A stretch of DNA of 18,644 nucleotides from positions 1-18,644 of the forward strand of contig DCMG01000121.1 of NCBI GenBank assembly GCA_002321335.1, in the 5' to 3' direction. Within the stretch, counting starts at the first letter, position 1; every line of letters begins with the position of its first letter. This document shows, piece by piece, positions 7,814 to 14,462 of the stretch. Both the position numbers and the translations under genes were made by a program. The notes below the pieces were generated by a model that did not search any database, was not told where the DNA came from, and worked only from the letters and a program-made list of their open reading frames with translations. The DNA comes from Bacteroidales bacterium UBA1628. Its GTDB lineage: Bacteria > Bacteroidota > Bacteroidia > Bacteroidales > UBA932.

Positions 7814-8221
7814 ATGATGAAAAAAGTTTTACTGGCGCTGACCGCGCTGACTCTCTTGAGTCAAGTTTACCTTCAAAGCAAGAGCAAATCTTATGAAGAT
7901 CTGATTGTGCTGATAGTCCTCGAGAGCACAAAGCCTTCTTCCTCCACAAACCGGGCTCCGGCGTTATGCCCTGTGGATGGTTACTACCACAAATTGACAA
8001 GCATGGTCGAGCTGTCCTTCAAGCAAGATCTCGGAACCGTGTACGTCACGTTGGACAATCTGACAACGGGCGAAACTTATGACTATTCCGGCAGCAGTGC
8101 CGCCGGGACGATGATGATGCCGACCGTGTCGAACTCATGCTACACCATGAACATCACCACGGAAAGCGGCCGTGTCTTCAAATCATCGTTCGCCACATAC
8201 GGCGTGGATGACGAAGACTAG
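7814..8221 (+). CDS. Small secreted protein, DUF3244-like
   Basis: A 135-residue protein with an N-terminal basic-hydrophobic export-type segment (MMKKVLLALTALTLLSQVYL). No clear AxA signal-peptidase site follows, which is unusual. The remainder looks like a single Ig-like beta domain: a strand VELSFKQDLGTVYVTLDNL, then TTGETYDYSG, a turn region, SCYTMNITTESGRVFKSSFATYG, and an acidic end (DDED). This order (NxTTGE..Y, then YxxxITxxSGxxFxxxF) resembles DUF3244 proteins of Bacteroidales, though I cannot confirm this without a profile search. It lies downstream of the TPR/HTH regulator and is followed by a strong hairpin terminator. ATG 7814 is used; ATG 7817 is equivalent. Confidence 0.65.
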   Translation: MMKKVLLALTALTLLSQVYLQSKSKSYEDLIVLIVLESTKPSSSTNRAPALCPVDGYYHKLTSMVELSFKQDLGTVYVTLDNLTTGETYDYSGSSAAGTMMMPTVSNSCYTMNITTESGRVFKSSFATYGVDDED

Positions 8222-8270
8222 GCAATTAAGCAGAACCATACTAACCATTTACATTTTATTCTCACCTTGC

Positions 8271-8307
8271 GAGGACGGTTTGACAGTTTGCCGTCCTCAT
8301 CGTTTTT
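8271..8307 (+). terminator. Rho-independent terminator after the DUF3244-like gene
   Basis: GAGGACGG (8271-8278) pairs perfectly with CCGTCCTC (8291-8298) around a 12-nt loop. ATCGTTTTT follows. It lies 50 nt after the stop codon and separates this gene from the cytochrome block. Confidence 0.8.
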
Positions 8308-8333
8308 ATGTTGTGGTCTCTGCCGACTCTGCT

Positions 8334-8353
8334 AACAATCAGTAACAATCAGT
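8334..8353. repeat. Short tandem repeat, two units of AACAATCAGT
   Basis: Two exact 10-nt units, 8334-8343 and 8344-8353, are followed by a partial unit (AATC). They lie 14 nt upstream of the -33 element of the next promoter, so they may be a binding site for a regulator or may be neutral slippage. Confidence 0.5.
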
Positions 8354-8366
8354 AATCGTTAAAAAA

Positions 8367-8397
8367 TTTGCAGTCTGAAAGGTTTTGCGTAAATTTA
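8367..8397 (+). promoter_or_regulatory. Promoter of the cytochrome block
   Basis: TTTG (8367-8370), a 19-nt spacer, and TAAATTTA (8390-8397, one mismatch to TAnnTTTG) form the best-spaced Bacteroidota promoter in the window. Transcription would begin near 8403, so an upstream in-frame TTG at 8368 cannot be the start; ATG 8431 is. Confidence 0.6.
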
Positions 8398-8430
8398 CGA
8401 GATTTGTTTTTAGCAGGTTTCAGAACGACT

Positions 8431-9960
8431 ATGGGAGGCGGGAAAAAAGTGATCATATTCGCCGGCTTGGGAGGGCTGGCTATTGGTGTTTGTGCCATGT
8501 TGGTTCTTGGCGGTGCGATGACCCGCACTTCAACCAACGAGTATTGCATGAGCTGTCACTACCACGAGCAAGCGGATGCTGATTGGAAGAAATCCGAGCA
8601 TCACAACAGCGAGAGTGGAGTGGTGACCGACTGTGCCGCCTGCCATCTTCCGCCAAAGGAAAACGGGTATCTCCGTTACTACATGGTCAAGGCCAGAATG
8701 GGAGCCAAGGATCTGTGGGCCAAGATGACCAAAAACAAGGACGAAATCAACTGGGACTCGAAAAGAACACTTGAGCACGGGACGAAAATCGTCTATAACG
8801 AGTCCTGCGAGAAATGCCACGTTAATCTTTATCCGACCGGAATCTCTGACGATGGCATCACCGCCCATCTCTACTACGATGAGAACGCCAAGAAACTGGA
8901 TCTCCAGTGCATCAGCTGCCATCTGAACACTGGTCATGACATGCCTGGCTACGAGCACAAGAGGCTGGAGGGCAAGGTGATGGACACTGGAAGCGGTGAG
9001 AAATATGACAGTGCCGCAGTGGTGACTTCTTTCGCAAACTTCACGGAGACAGTTCCTGGCACGACCGCTGCAATCAGTATGATTGCCGTTCCGGGAGGTG
9101 AGTTTACGATCGGCAGTCCAGAAGGCGAGCCGTTCCGCTCGGCGGATGAGGGACCTCAGAAAAAGGTTCGGATTTCTCCGTTCTTCATGGGCGAGGTCGA
9201 GGTGACATGGCATCAATTCTGGGCTTTCTACAACGAGACGATGTCAGAAGGCAGAACCCCGCCGGAGAAAATCTACGCCAACAACAACCGTCCGGATGTC
9301 GATGCCGTCAGCGGTCCGACCCCACCGTTCGGATTCCCGGACCAGGGCTGGGGAATGGGCGAGAGGCCAGCCATCACAATGACGCACTATGCGGCGGAGA
9401 CCTTCTGCCAGTGGCTTTCCCTGAAAACGGGGCGCAACTACCGTCTTCCGACCGAGGCGGAGTGGGAATATGCCGCCCGTGGCGGCACCCAGACTCCGTA
9501 CTTTTTCGAGGGCAGTCCTAAGAAATATTCAAAGGAAACTTTCTGGAACAAGCTTTTCGGGGCGGACACCACCTCGATCGCAAGCTATGTGGTATATTCA
9601 GAGGACAGTTTCGGCAAGACTCAGGAACCTTCCGAGGTGAAGGCAAATCCGTTCGGGCTTAAGAATATGCTCGGCAATGTGATGGAATATTGCTCCGACC
9701 GGTATGCCGCAGACGCATATTCAAAGATTGCCGACGGTGCTTTGGATCCGAAGGGGCCGCAGAGCGGCGATGAGTTCGTGGTGCGCGGTGGGGCATATTC
9801 AGATGATGCTTCGTTGGTCCGCTGCGCCGCGAGGGCTCACACCAAGAATGATGATTGGCTCCGCACCGACCCTCAGAATCCTAAGAGCATCTGGTGGTAT
9901 TCCGACATAAAGGGAATCGGCTTCAGGGTCGTGTGTGACGTTCCCGAAGGGATATTATAA
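8431..9960 (+). CDS. NrfH/NapC-like tetraheme cytochrome c fused to a SUMF1-type domain
   Basis: A 509-residue protein. An N-terminal TM anchor (about 5-27) is followed by four heme-binding CxxCH motifs at 39-43 (CMSCH), 68-72 (CAACH), 126-130 (CEKCH) and 160-164 (CISCH), as in NrfH-type quinol-oxidising cytochromes. From about residue 217 the chain continues into a SUMF1/FGE-sulfatase-fold domain: MIAVPGGEFTIGSPEGE, YRLPTEAEWEYAARGG, NMLGNVMEYCSDRY, VVRGGAY, GIGFRVV. The cysteine pair that binds copper in true formylglycine-generating enzymes is missing after VVRGGAY; only VRCAARA is there. A sulfatase-activating role is therefore unlikely. With the hemes outside the membrane, the SUMF1 domain is outside too. 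The next genes are two Tat lipoproteins and ResB-CcsA. No NrfA is present. Partner and electron direction are unknown. Confidence 0.88.
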   Translation: MGGGKKVIIFAGLGGLAIGVCAMLVLGGAMTRTSTNEYCMSCHYHEQADADWKKSEHHNSESGVVTDCAACHLPPKENGYLRYYMVKARMGAKDLWAKMTKNKDEINWDSKRTLEHGTKIVYNESCEKCHVNLYPTGISDDGITAHLYYDENAKKLDLQCISCHLNTGHDMPGYEHKRLEGKVMDTGSGEKYDSAAVVTSFANFTETVPGTTAAISMIAVPGGEFTIGSPEGEPFRSADEGPQKKVRISPFFMGEVEVTWHQFWAFYNETMSEGRTPPEKIYANNNRPDVDAVSGPTPPFGFPDQGWGMGERPAITMTHYAAETFCQWLSLKTGRNYRLPTEAEWEYAARGGTQTPYFFEGSPKKYSKETFWNKLFGADTTSIASYVVYSEDSFGKTQEPSEVKANPFGLKNMLGNVMEYCSDRYAADAYSKIADGALDPKGPQSGDEFVVRGGAYSDDASLVRCAARAHTKNDDWLRTDPQNPKSIWWYSDIKGIGFRVVCDVPEGIL

Positions 9961-10029
9961 TAATCGGTAAAGATTCTCAAGCTATCATTTAAGGATTACA
10001 AGTTTAATAACATAAAGACTATTAATAAA

Positions 10030-11385
10030 ATGAGCAACAAAATGGACAGAAGATCCTTTCTTGGCAAAAGCGCCAAGATCGGTGTCGGTTTGGTAGGCGG
10101 CAGTGTCCTGCTGTCAGCTTGCGCAAGTGGTGACAAATCCGGCAAGATGACTCCCCTCAAGCAGCCGGGTGAGTACTATGTTCCTGAACTTCCGGACAAA
10201 GCTATTGACGGAAAGGAACTTAAAGTTGGAGTGATCGGATGCGGCGGACGTGGAAGCGGTGCCGTTGAGAATTTGCTTGACGCTGCGGATGGAATCAAGG
10301 TAACAGCGCTAGGCGATGTGTTCGCCGACCGTCTGAATAGCCTCCGAGAGAAACTTCAAACCAAAAGGAGTATTGAAGTTCCTGAGGATCATTGCTTCAC
10401 GGGCTTCGATGCCTACAAGCAGGTCATTGACTCAGGAGTTGACATGGTAATTGTGGCCACCCCTCCGGTTTTCCGTCCGGCTCACTTCCAGTACGCCACA
10501 GAAAAAGGTGTCCATTCGTTCCTTGAGAAGCCTATCGCTGTCGATGCGAAGGGTTATCGCCAGATAATGGCGACCGCTAAGCAGGCTGAAGCCAAGGGGC
10601 TTAGCGTTGTGACCGGAACCCAGCGCCACCATCAGAGGCCTTATGTCGAGTCGTTCAAGAAGATCCAGGAAGGCATGATCGGTGAGATTACCGGTGGCAA
10701 CGTCTATTGGAACCAGGGCATGCTCTGGTACAAGGAGCGTCAGCAGGGCTGGAGCGACATGGAATGGATGATCCGCGACTGGGTAAACTGGAAATGGCTC
10801 TCCGGCGACCACATCGTCGAGCAGCACGTGCACAACATTGATGTGTTCAACTGGATGATCGGCAAACATCCTATTAAGGCGACAGGCTTCGGCAGCCGCC
10901 AGCGCCGCATCACCGGCGACCAGTACGACAACTTCAGCATTGACTTTGAATACGAGAACGGAGTCCATCTGCACAGCATGTCCCGCCAGATTGACGGCTG
11001 CTCCAACAATGTCAGTGAATATGTCCGCGGCACAAAGGGCTACTGGAGTTCTTCGGATTTCGCCATCCGTGACCTTCAAGGGAATATTCTTTGGCAATTT
11101 GACAAAGAGGCTGAGAAGGCTCAGTTCCAGCAGACCAACCCGTATGTGCTTGAGCACGTGGATTGGGTGGACCACATCCGCAAGGGTGAGGCTCACGTCG
11201 AGGCCGGCGAGTGCGGCATCTCCTCTCTCTGCGGTGTGATGGGTCGTGAAGCCGCCTACACCGGCAAGACCATCACCTGGGACGAGATCAGCGCCTCCGA
11301 CCTGGATTACCTCCCAGAGAAGCTTGAGCTCGGCAAGATGGATATGAGCAAGTACACCGTCCCTGTTCCAGGAGCCGGTAAGTAA
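10030..11385 (+). CDS. Tat-exported Gfo/Idh/MocA oxidoreductase lipoprotein
   Basis: A 451-residue protein. A twin-arginine motif (RRSFL, R7-R8) precedes a hydrophobic stretch ending in the lipobox LLSAC (C31). The protein is therefore predicted to be exported folded, with its dinucleotide cofactor, and lipidated. The Rossmann fold starts at KVGVIGCGGRG (G70, G72-G73). The family EKP motif is at 166-168 (K167). The substrate-domain signature SGDHIVEQHVHNIDVFNW spans 258-275, with H261 and H268. Family members oxidise or epimerise sugars, often at C3, using bound NAD(P). It lies 69 nt after the cytochrome-SUMF1 gene with no terminator between, so probably in the same transcript. A downstream hairpin at 11441 ends the unit. 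Enzyme class is firm; substrate is unknown. Confidence 0.9.
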   Translation: MSNKMDRRSFLGKSAKIGVGLVGGSVLLSACASGDKSGKMTPLKQPGEYYVPELPDKAIDGKELKVGVIGCGGRGSGAVENLLDAADGIKVTALGDVFADRLNSLREKLQTKRSIEVPEDHCFTGFDAYKQVIDSGVDMVIVATPPVFRPAHFQYATEKGVHSFLEKPIAVDAKGYRQIMATAKQAEAKGLSVVTGTQRHHQRPYVESFKKIQEGMIGEITGGNVYWNQGMLWYKERQQGWSDMEWMIRDWVNWKWLSGDHIVEQHVHNIDVFNWMIGKHPIKATGFGSRQRRITGDQYDNFSIDFEYENGVHLHSMSRQIDGCSNNVSEYVRGTKGYWSSSDFAIRDLQGNILWQFDKEAEKAQFQQTNPYVLEHVDWVDHIRKGEAHVEAGECGISSLCGVMGREAAYTGKTITWDEISASDLDYLPEKLELGKMDMSKYTVPVPGAGK

Positions 11386-11402
11386 CCGCCGCTGAACCTG
11401 AT

Positions 11403-11425
11403 GTCACTGAGTTTGCCGAAGTGAC
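11403..11425 (-). repeat. Dispersed palindromic repeat, minus-oriented copy
   Basis: GTCACT (11403-11408) pairs with AGTGAC (11420-11425) around GAGTTTGCCGA. Read on the minus strand, this is the same family as 5801, 13975 and 14199. It lies 18 nt after the stop of the oxidoreductase gene. Confidence 0.7.
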
Positions 11426-11440
11426 TGGGAATTAAATATT

Positions 11441-11476
11441 AAGAGTATGGCCTGAAAGTTTAGGTCATACTCTTTT
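11441..11476 (+). terminator. Hairpin terminator after the oxidoreductase gene
   Basis: AAGAGTATG (11441-11449) pairs perfectly with CATACTCTT (11466-11474). The stem extends through a G-T wobble and two C-G pairs around loop TGAAAGTTTA. The 3' side ends in CTCTTTTGG, a short T-run. It splits the cytochrome block into two transcription units. Confidence 0.65.
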
Positions 11477-11725
11477 GGTATGTTGTGAATCTAGCATCTT
11501 GATGAGTCGTTTGCCAGGCCACAAATGTTATGGATTGTTTAATTGGTTTGCAAATAATCTGCTATTTTTATTTAATGAATTAAACAAAATCCATAATCGC
11601 GCAATATCGTATTCTAGGCTGATGGTTTTATGTAAAATAACGTATTTTGCCAGAAAAGAGCTAGATTCTTAAATATTAGTTGTATCTTCGTCATATTGGC
11701 GGAAACAATATATTTAGACAAGAAT
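11477..11725. other. AT-rich leader before the TIM-barrel gene
   Basis: About 250 bases without a supported gene; one 65-codon frame looks fortuitous. TATCTTCG at 11683-11690 is a one-mismatch -7 element 36 nt before ATG 11726, but no convincing -33 partner is seen. No tRNA, riboswitch or repeat was recognised. Confidence 0.4.
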
Positions 11726-12637
11726 ATGAACAGAAGAGATTTTCTTGCGACAGCGGCGGTGGGGTCGGCGGCATTGGCCGCGGCTTCGGTGCTGCCGGGA
11801 TGCGTCGCGGCGACGGACGATAAGAAAAAGGCCGCGAATGACCTTGAACTGAAGATTTCGTTTCAGGAAAAGACGGCTCCGGGAGAGAGTCTGGCTGAGA
11901 AGTTGGACTTCATGGAGAACCTTGGGGTTGTCGGTTTCGAGCCGGGAGGACGTGGACTGGCCTCACGTGTGAAGGAGATCCAGGATGCATTGAATGGCAG
12001 AAACATCAAGGTGTCAGCTATCTGCGCCGGTTTCGACGGCTTTATCCTCACCGAGGACCCGGCGGTCAAGGAATTGTTTGACAAGACGATGCGTGAGATC
12101 GTAGCGGCGGCCGGAGAACTTGGATCGACCGGCGTCATCATGGTTCCGGCCTTCAATCACCAGAATCCGTGCAAGCCTCACACGATGGACACCCGCAACT
12201 ACCTTTGCGAGCAACTCCACGACCTCGGAGAGTTCGCCCTTGAGCACGGCACGACCGTGATCCTTGAACCACTGAACAGGAACGAGGCGTTCTACATGCG
12301 TCTTGTCGCGGATGCCGCCGCAATAGCCCGTGACTCGGACAGCAAGGGAGTCAAGGCCATGGGAGATTTCTGGCACATGTCCGAGGAGACATCCGACTAC
12401 GGTGCCTTGATGTCGGCCGGCAAGGAGTACCTCCAGCATGTTCATATCGCCAGCCGTGGCCGCCGCATCATGCCGGGTGAGGACGGGGAGAAGGACAACT
12501 ACGTTGACGGATTCAGAGCCCTCAAGGAGATCGGCTACGACAAGTATGTCAGCTTCGAGTGCGGCACAAAGGGCGACCGCGCCACGACCGTCACCGCTGC
12601 CGTTGATCTTCTGCGCAAGCAGTGGGCCCAGGCGTGA
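11726..12637 (+). CDS. Tat-exported TIM-barrel sugar isomerase/epimerase-like lipoprotein
   Basis: A 303-residue protein. ATG 11726 gives a twin-arginine motif at the very N-terminus (NRRDFL, R3-R4) and a lipobox LPGC (C26); an in-frame TTG at 11696 would only bury it. The fold is the AP endonuclease 2 / xylose isomerase-like barrel (PF01261). Metal and catalytic positions typical of ketose 3-epimerase and hydroxypyruvate isomerase relatives are present: E181 in ILEPLNRNE, D214 and H217 in GDFWHMSEE, H240 in HVHIAS, E278 in SFECGTKGD. The stop overlaps the ResB start by one base (TGATG), so the pair is translationally coupled. Sharing the Tat-lipoprotein arrangement with the Gfo/Idh/MocA enzyme suggests successive steps on one substrate, which is inference. 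Confidence 0.88.
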   Translation: MNRRDFLATAAVGSAALAAASVLPGCVAATDDKKKAANDLELKISFQEKTAPGESLAEKLDFMENLGVVGFEPGGRGLASRVKEIQDALNGRNIKVSAICAGFDGFILTEDPAVKELFDKTMREIVAAAGELGSTGVIMVPAFNHQNPCKPHTMDTRNYLCEQLHDLGEFALEHGTTVILEPLNRNEAFYMRLVADAAAIARDSDSKGVKAMGDFWHMSEETSDYGALMSAGKEYLQHVHIASRGRRIMPGEDGEKDNYVDGFRALKEIGYDKYVSFECGTKGDRATTVTAAVDLLRKQWAQA

Positions 12638-13512
12638 TGTCAGCATTCGGCCATTCGTTCGGGCTTGTCGCAGCCCTGCTCTATGTCTGCCTTCTGGTTG
12701 GCATCTATGCTTTGCGTGACCGCTGGCAGCTGCACAGACTCTTGTCTGGACGAAAGGCTTGCATAATCTCGATTACAATTGTACTGTTCCTGCTTCTCAT
12801 CTTCGGACTTACACCGCAGGATGGGAGCAGGGACAGCATTTCAGGCGTTCTCGGTTTCAGGGACATGAGCCTGTCCCCGATCTTCATCCTTGCGTTGCTC
12901 CTTTTGGCCACGACCGTCACGCTGAACACGATCGAGGATATTCATAGATTCACAAGGCATCGTCTTGGGGTGACCTGCGCCCATCTAGGGCTGTCGGTGA
13001 TTCTGGTAGCCGGACTTTTCGGCACCGGCGACACCGTTCAAGCAAGGATGATCGCGATGCCGAACGAGCCCGACCGTCAGGCGTGGAACGAATCCACCGA
13101 TGAATATATCAAACTCCCTTTTGAATTGACGCTCAAGGATTTCTCTGTCCATAAATATTCTTCTGAAGTCACTCTGACCCTACCCGATGGTCGCTCCTCC
13201 GAAATCAAAATTGCGGTTAATCACCCTGCCAAGGTCGGTTCTTGGCGGATCTACCAGTCGGACTACCTCTCGGACACGGAGCGAGGTGAGTTCGCTAGCA
13301 TATTCAAATGCGTCTATTCGCCGATGTCGGAGGTCCTCCGCATAGCACTATGGCTGCTGCTTGTCTCCGCCGCGGCTATGGTGTTCTTCTCCGGCTTCAA
13401 ACCTCGCTTCGGGAAGGAGAGTTCTTCTGAAAAGAAATCGTTGGGACAGAGTGATTTGAGTGCTCGGGATTGTTCCATTGGAAAGTCCAAAGAGAAGGAG
13501 GGACGGTTATGA
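12637..13512 (+). CDS. resB: ResB-like cytochrome c biogenesis protein
   Basis: A 291-residue polytopic protein with TM helices near 5-27, 42-61, 80-97, 110-128 and 233-255, and a large external loop between the last two. That loop carries the ResB signature: KLPFELTLKDFSV, then IAVNHPAKVGSWRIYQSDY. ResB (Ccs1) works with CcsA in system II, moving heme across the membrane and presenting it to apocytochrome CxxCH motifs. It starts on the stop codon of the TIM-barrel gene and overlaps ccsA by 4 nt (ATGA). The last ~35 residues are hydrophilic, Ser/Lys-rich and look poorly conserved; the ccsA ribosome-binding site lies within them. The short ResB form is usual for Bacteroidales. Confidence 0.85.
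   Translation: MSAFGHSFGLVAALLYVCLLVGIYALRDRWQLHRLLSGRKACIISITIVLFLLLIFGLTPQDGSRDSISGVLGFRDMSLSPIFILALLLLATTVTLNTIEDIHRFTRHRLGVTCAHLGLSVILVAGLFGTGDTVQARMIAMPNEPDRQAWNESTDEYIKLPFELTLKDFSVHKYSSEVTLTLPDGRSSEIKIAVNHPAKVGSWRIYQSDYLSDTERGEFASIFKCVYSPMSEVLRIALWLLLVSAAAMVFFSGFKPRFGKESSSEKKSLGQSDLSARDCSIGKSKEKEGRL
13495..13503 (+). promoter_or_regulatory. Strong Shine-Dalgarno site of ccsA
   Basis: AAGGAGGGA ends 5 nt before ATG 13509. Such a strong site is uncommon in Bacteroidota, which rarely use Shine-Dalgarno pairing. It lies inside the resB reading frame and confirms ATG 13509 over an in-frame ATG at 13470. Confidence 0.7.
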
Positions 13513-14354
13513 GTTGGGACTCATTCATTTGGTTCGCGTTGGCGGCTTCGGCGTTCTGGATTTCCGGCGCTGTGGTTTCCTTGAAGGCCAAAAGGGCAGT
13601 CGTACCGCTGCTGCTGACAGGGATAGGCGTCAAGATATTCATTACTTTCATCTTTGGGGTCTGGATCACGCTCGGCCGTCCGCCGCTCCGCACGATGGGT
13701 GAGACCCGCCTCTGGTTCAGCCTTTTCCTTTCGCTGATCGGCAGTGTGGTCTATCTTCGCTGGCGCTACCGTTGGGTGCTTCCGTTCTCGTGCCTGATGT
13801 CGGTTGTCTTCGTGTGCATCAACATCTTTAAGCCCGAGATTCACTCTGAGGAACTTATGCCCGCCCTCCGTAGCCCGTGGTTCGTCCCGCACGTCATTGT
13901 CTACATGTTCGCCTACGCCGTGATGGGCATCGCCACCATCCTTGCTGTCCGCATTCTTTTGCTTACTCGGAAAACGGTCACTTCGACAAGCTCAGTGACC
14001 GACCTCCGCATCTGCGACACCCTGGTCCGCATAGGCTGGGGCTTCCTAACAATGGGCATAGTCATGGGCGCCCTCTGGGCCAAGCAAGCCTGGGGCGATT
14101 ACTGGACCTGGGATCCCAAGGAAACCTGGGCCGCCGCCACCTGGCTCAGTTATCTGCTGTACCTTCATCTGCGTCAAGGGCAAGGCTCTGCTTTGGCTCC
14201 GGTCACTTCGACAAGCTCAGAGACCGGCTCTTCCCGCAAATCCCTTCGCCGCGCTCTTTTACTCCTGATTTTCTCCTTCCTCCTCCTCCAGATGTGCTGG
14301 TGGGGCGTCAACTACCTCCCCTCTGCCCAAGGCTTCAGTCTGCACACCTATTAA
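13509..14354 (+). CDS. ccsA: CcsA cytochrome c biogenesis protein (heme handling)
   Basis: A 281-residue polytopic protein. The tryptophan-rich WWD signature is at 195-205 (WGDYWTWDPKE). Conserved external histidines are H128 in WFVPHV and H279 in the terminal SLHTY. These are the family's heme-binding positions, and with ResB it forms the system II cytochrome c synthetase. It overlaps resB by 4 nt. Two loops predicted to be cytoplasmic each contain a copy of the dispersed palindrome read in the same frame: TVTSTSSVTD (156-165) and PVTSTSSETG (231-240). These peptides are not part of the family core and look like tolerated insertions. The local client is presumably the tetraheme cytochrome encoded upstream. 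Confidence 0.9.
   Translation: MSWDSFIWFALAASAFWISGAVVSLKAKRAVVPLLLTGIGVKIFITFIFGVWITLGRPPLRTMGETRLWFSLFLSLIGSVVYLRWRYRWVLPFSCLMSVVFVCINIFKPEIHSEELMPALRSPWFVPHVIVYMFAYAVMGIATILAVRILLLTRKTVTSTSSVTDLRICDTLVRIGWGFLTMGIVMGALWAKQAWGDYWTWDPKETWAAATWLSYLLYLHLRQGQGSALAPVTSTSSETGSSRKSLRRALLLLIFSFLLLQMCWWGVNYLPSAQGFSLHTY
13975..14001 (+). repeat. Dispersed palindromic repeat inside ccsA, first copy
   Basis: Arms CGGTCACT (13975-13982) and AGTGACCG (13994-14001) flank TCGACAAGCTC. This is the most perfect copy in the window. It is read as VTSTSSVT in a cytoplasmic loop of CcsA. Confidence 0.85.
14199..14227 (+). repeat. Dispersed palindromic repeat inside ccsA, second copy
   Basis: Arms CCGGTC (14199-14204) and GACCGG (14222-14227) enclose ACTTCGACAAGCTCAGA. 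It is identical to the first ccsA copy over a 17-nt core and is read in the same frame, as VTSTSSET, in the next cytoplasmic loop. Confidence 0.85.
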
Positions 14355-14391
14355 TTTCCTTTATATTCAATCATTCTTGGGGAGAATTTGC

Positions 14392-14399
14392 TAACTTTG
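14392..14399 (+). promoter_or_regulatory. -7 promoter element of aspS
   Basis: TAACTTTG matches TAnnTTTG exactly. Transcription would begin near 14405, leaving a leader of about 58 nt before ATG 14463 and excluding an in-frame upstream start at 14388. No good -33 TTTG is seen at the expected distance. Confidence 0.5.
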
Positions 14400-14462
14400 C
14401 AGATTGCAGGTCCGCATGGAAGACGCAGACCTCGAAGGAAGTATATTCAAAATACATCAAAT

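Noticed and set aside
8431..9960. Formylglycine-generating (sulfatase-activating) enzyme
   Set aside because: The SUMF1 fold is present but the paired active-site cysteines are missing, and no sulfatase gene is in the window.
10432..11196. Long antisense frame within the Gfo/Idh/MocA gene (similar ones at 8530-9216 and 15312-16052)
   Set aside because: All mirror confident conserved genes in G/C-rich codon usage, where long antisense frames are common; none has domain features.
11475..11672. A 65-codon plus-strand frame in the AT-rich gap before the TIM-barrel gene
   Set aside because: It starts inside a terminator hairpin, has no promoter or ribosome-binding site, and its residues show no domain, signal or TM pattern.
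8431..14354. Canonical nitrite reductase (nrfAH) operon
   Set aside because: No pentaheme NrfA with a CxxCK motif is encoded anywhere in the window.
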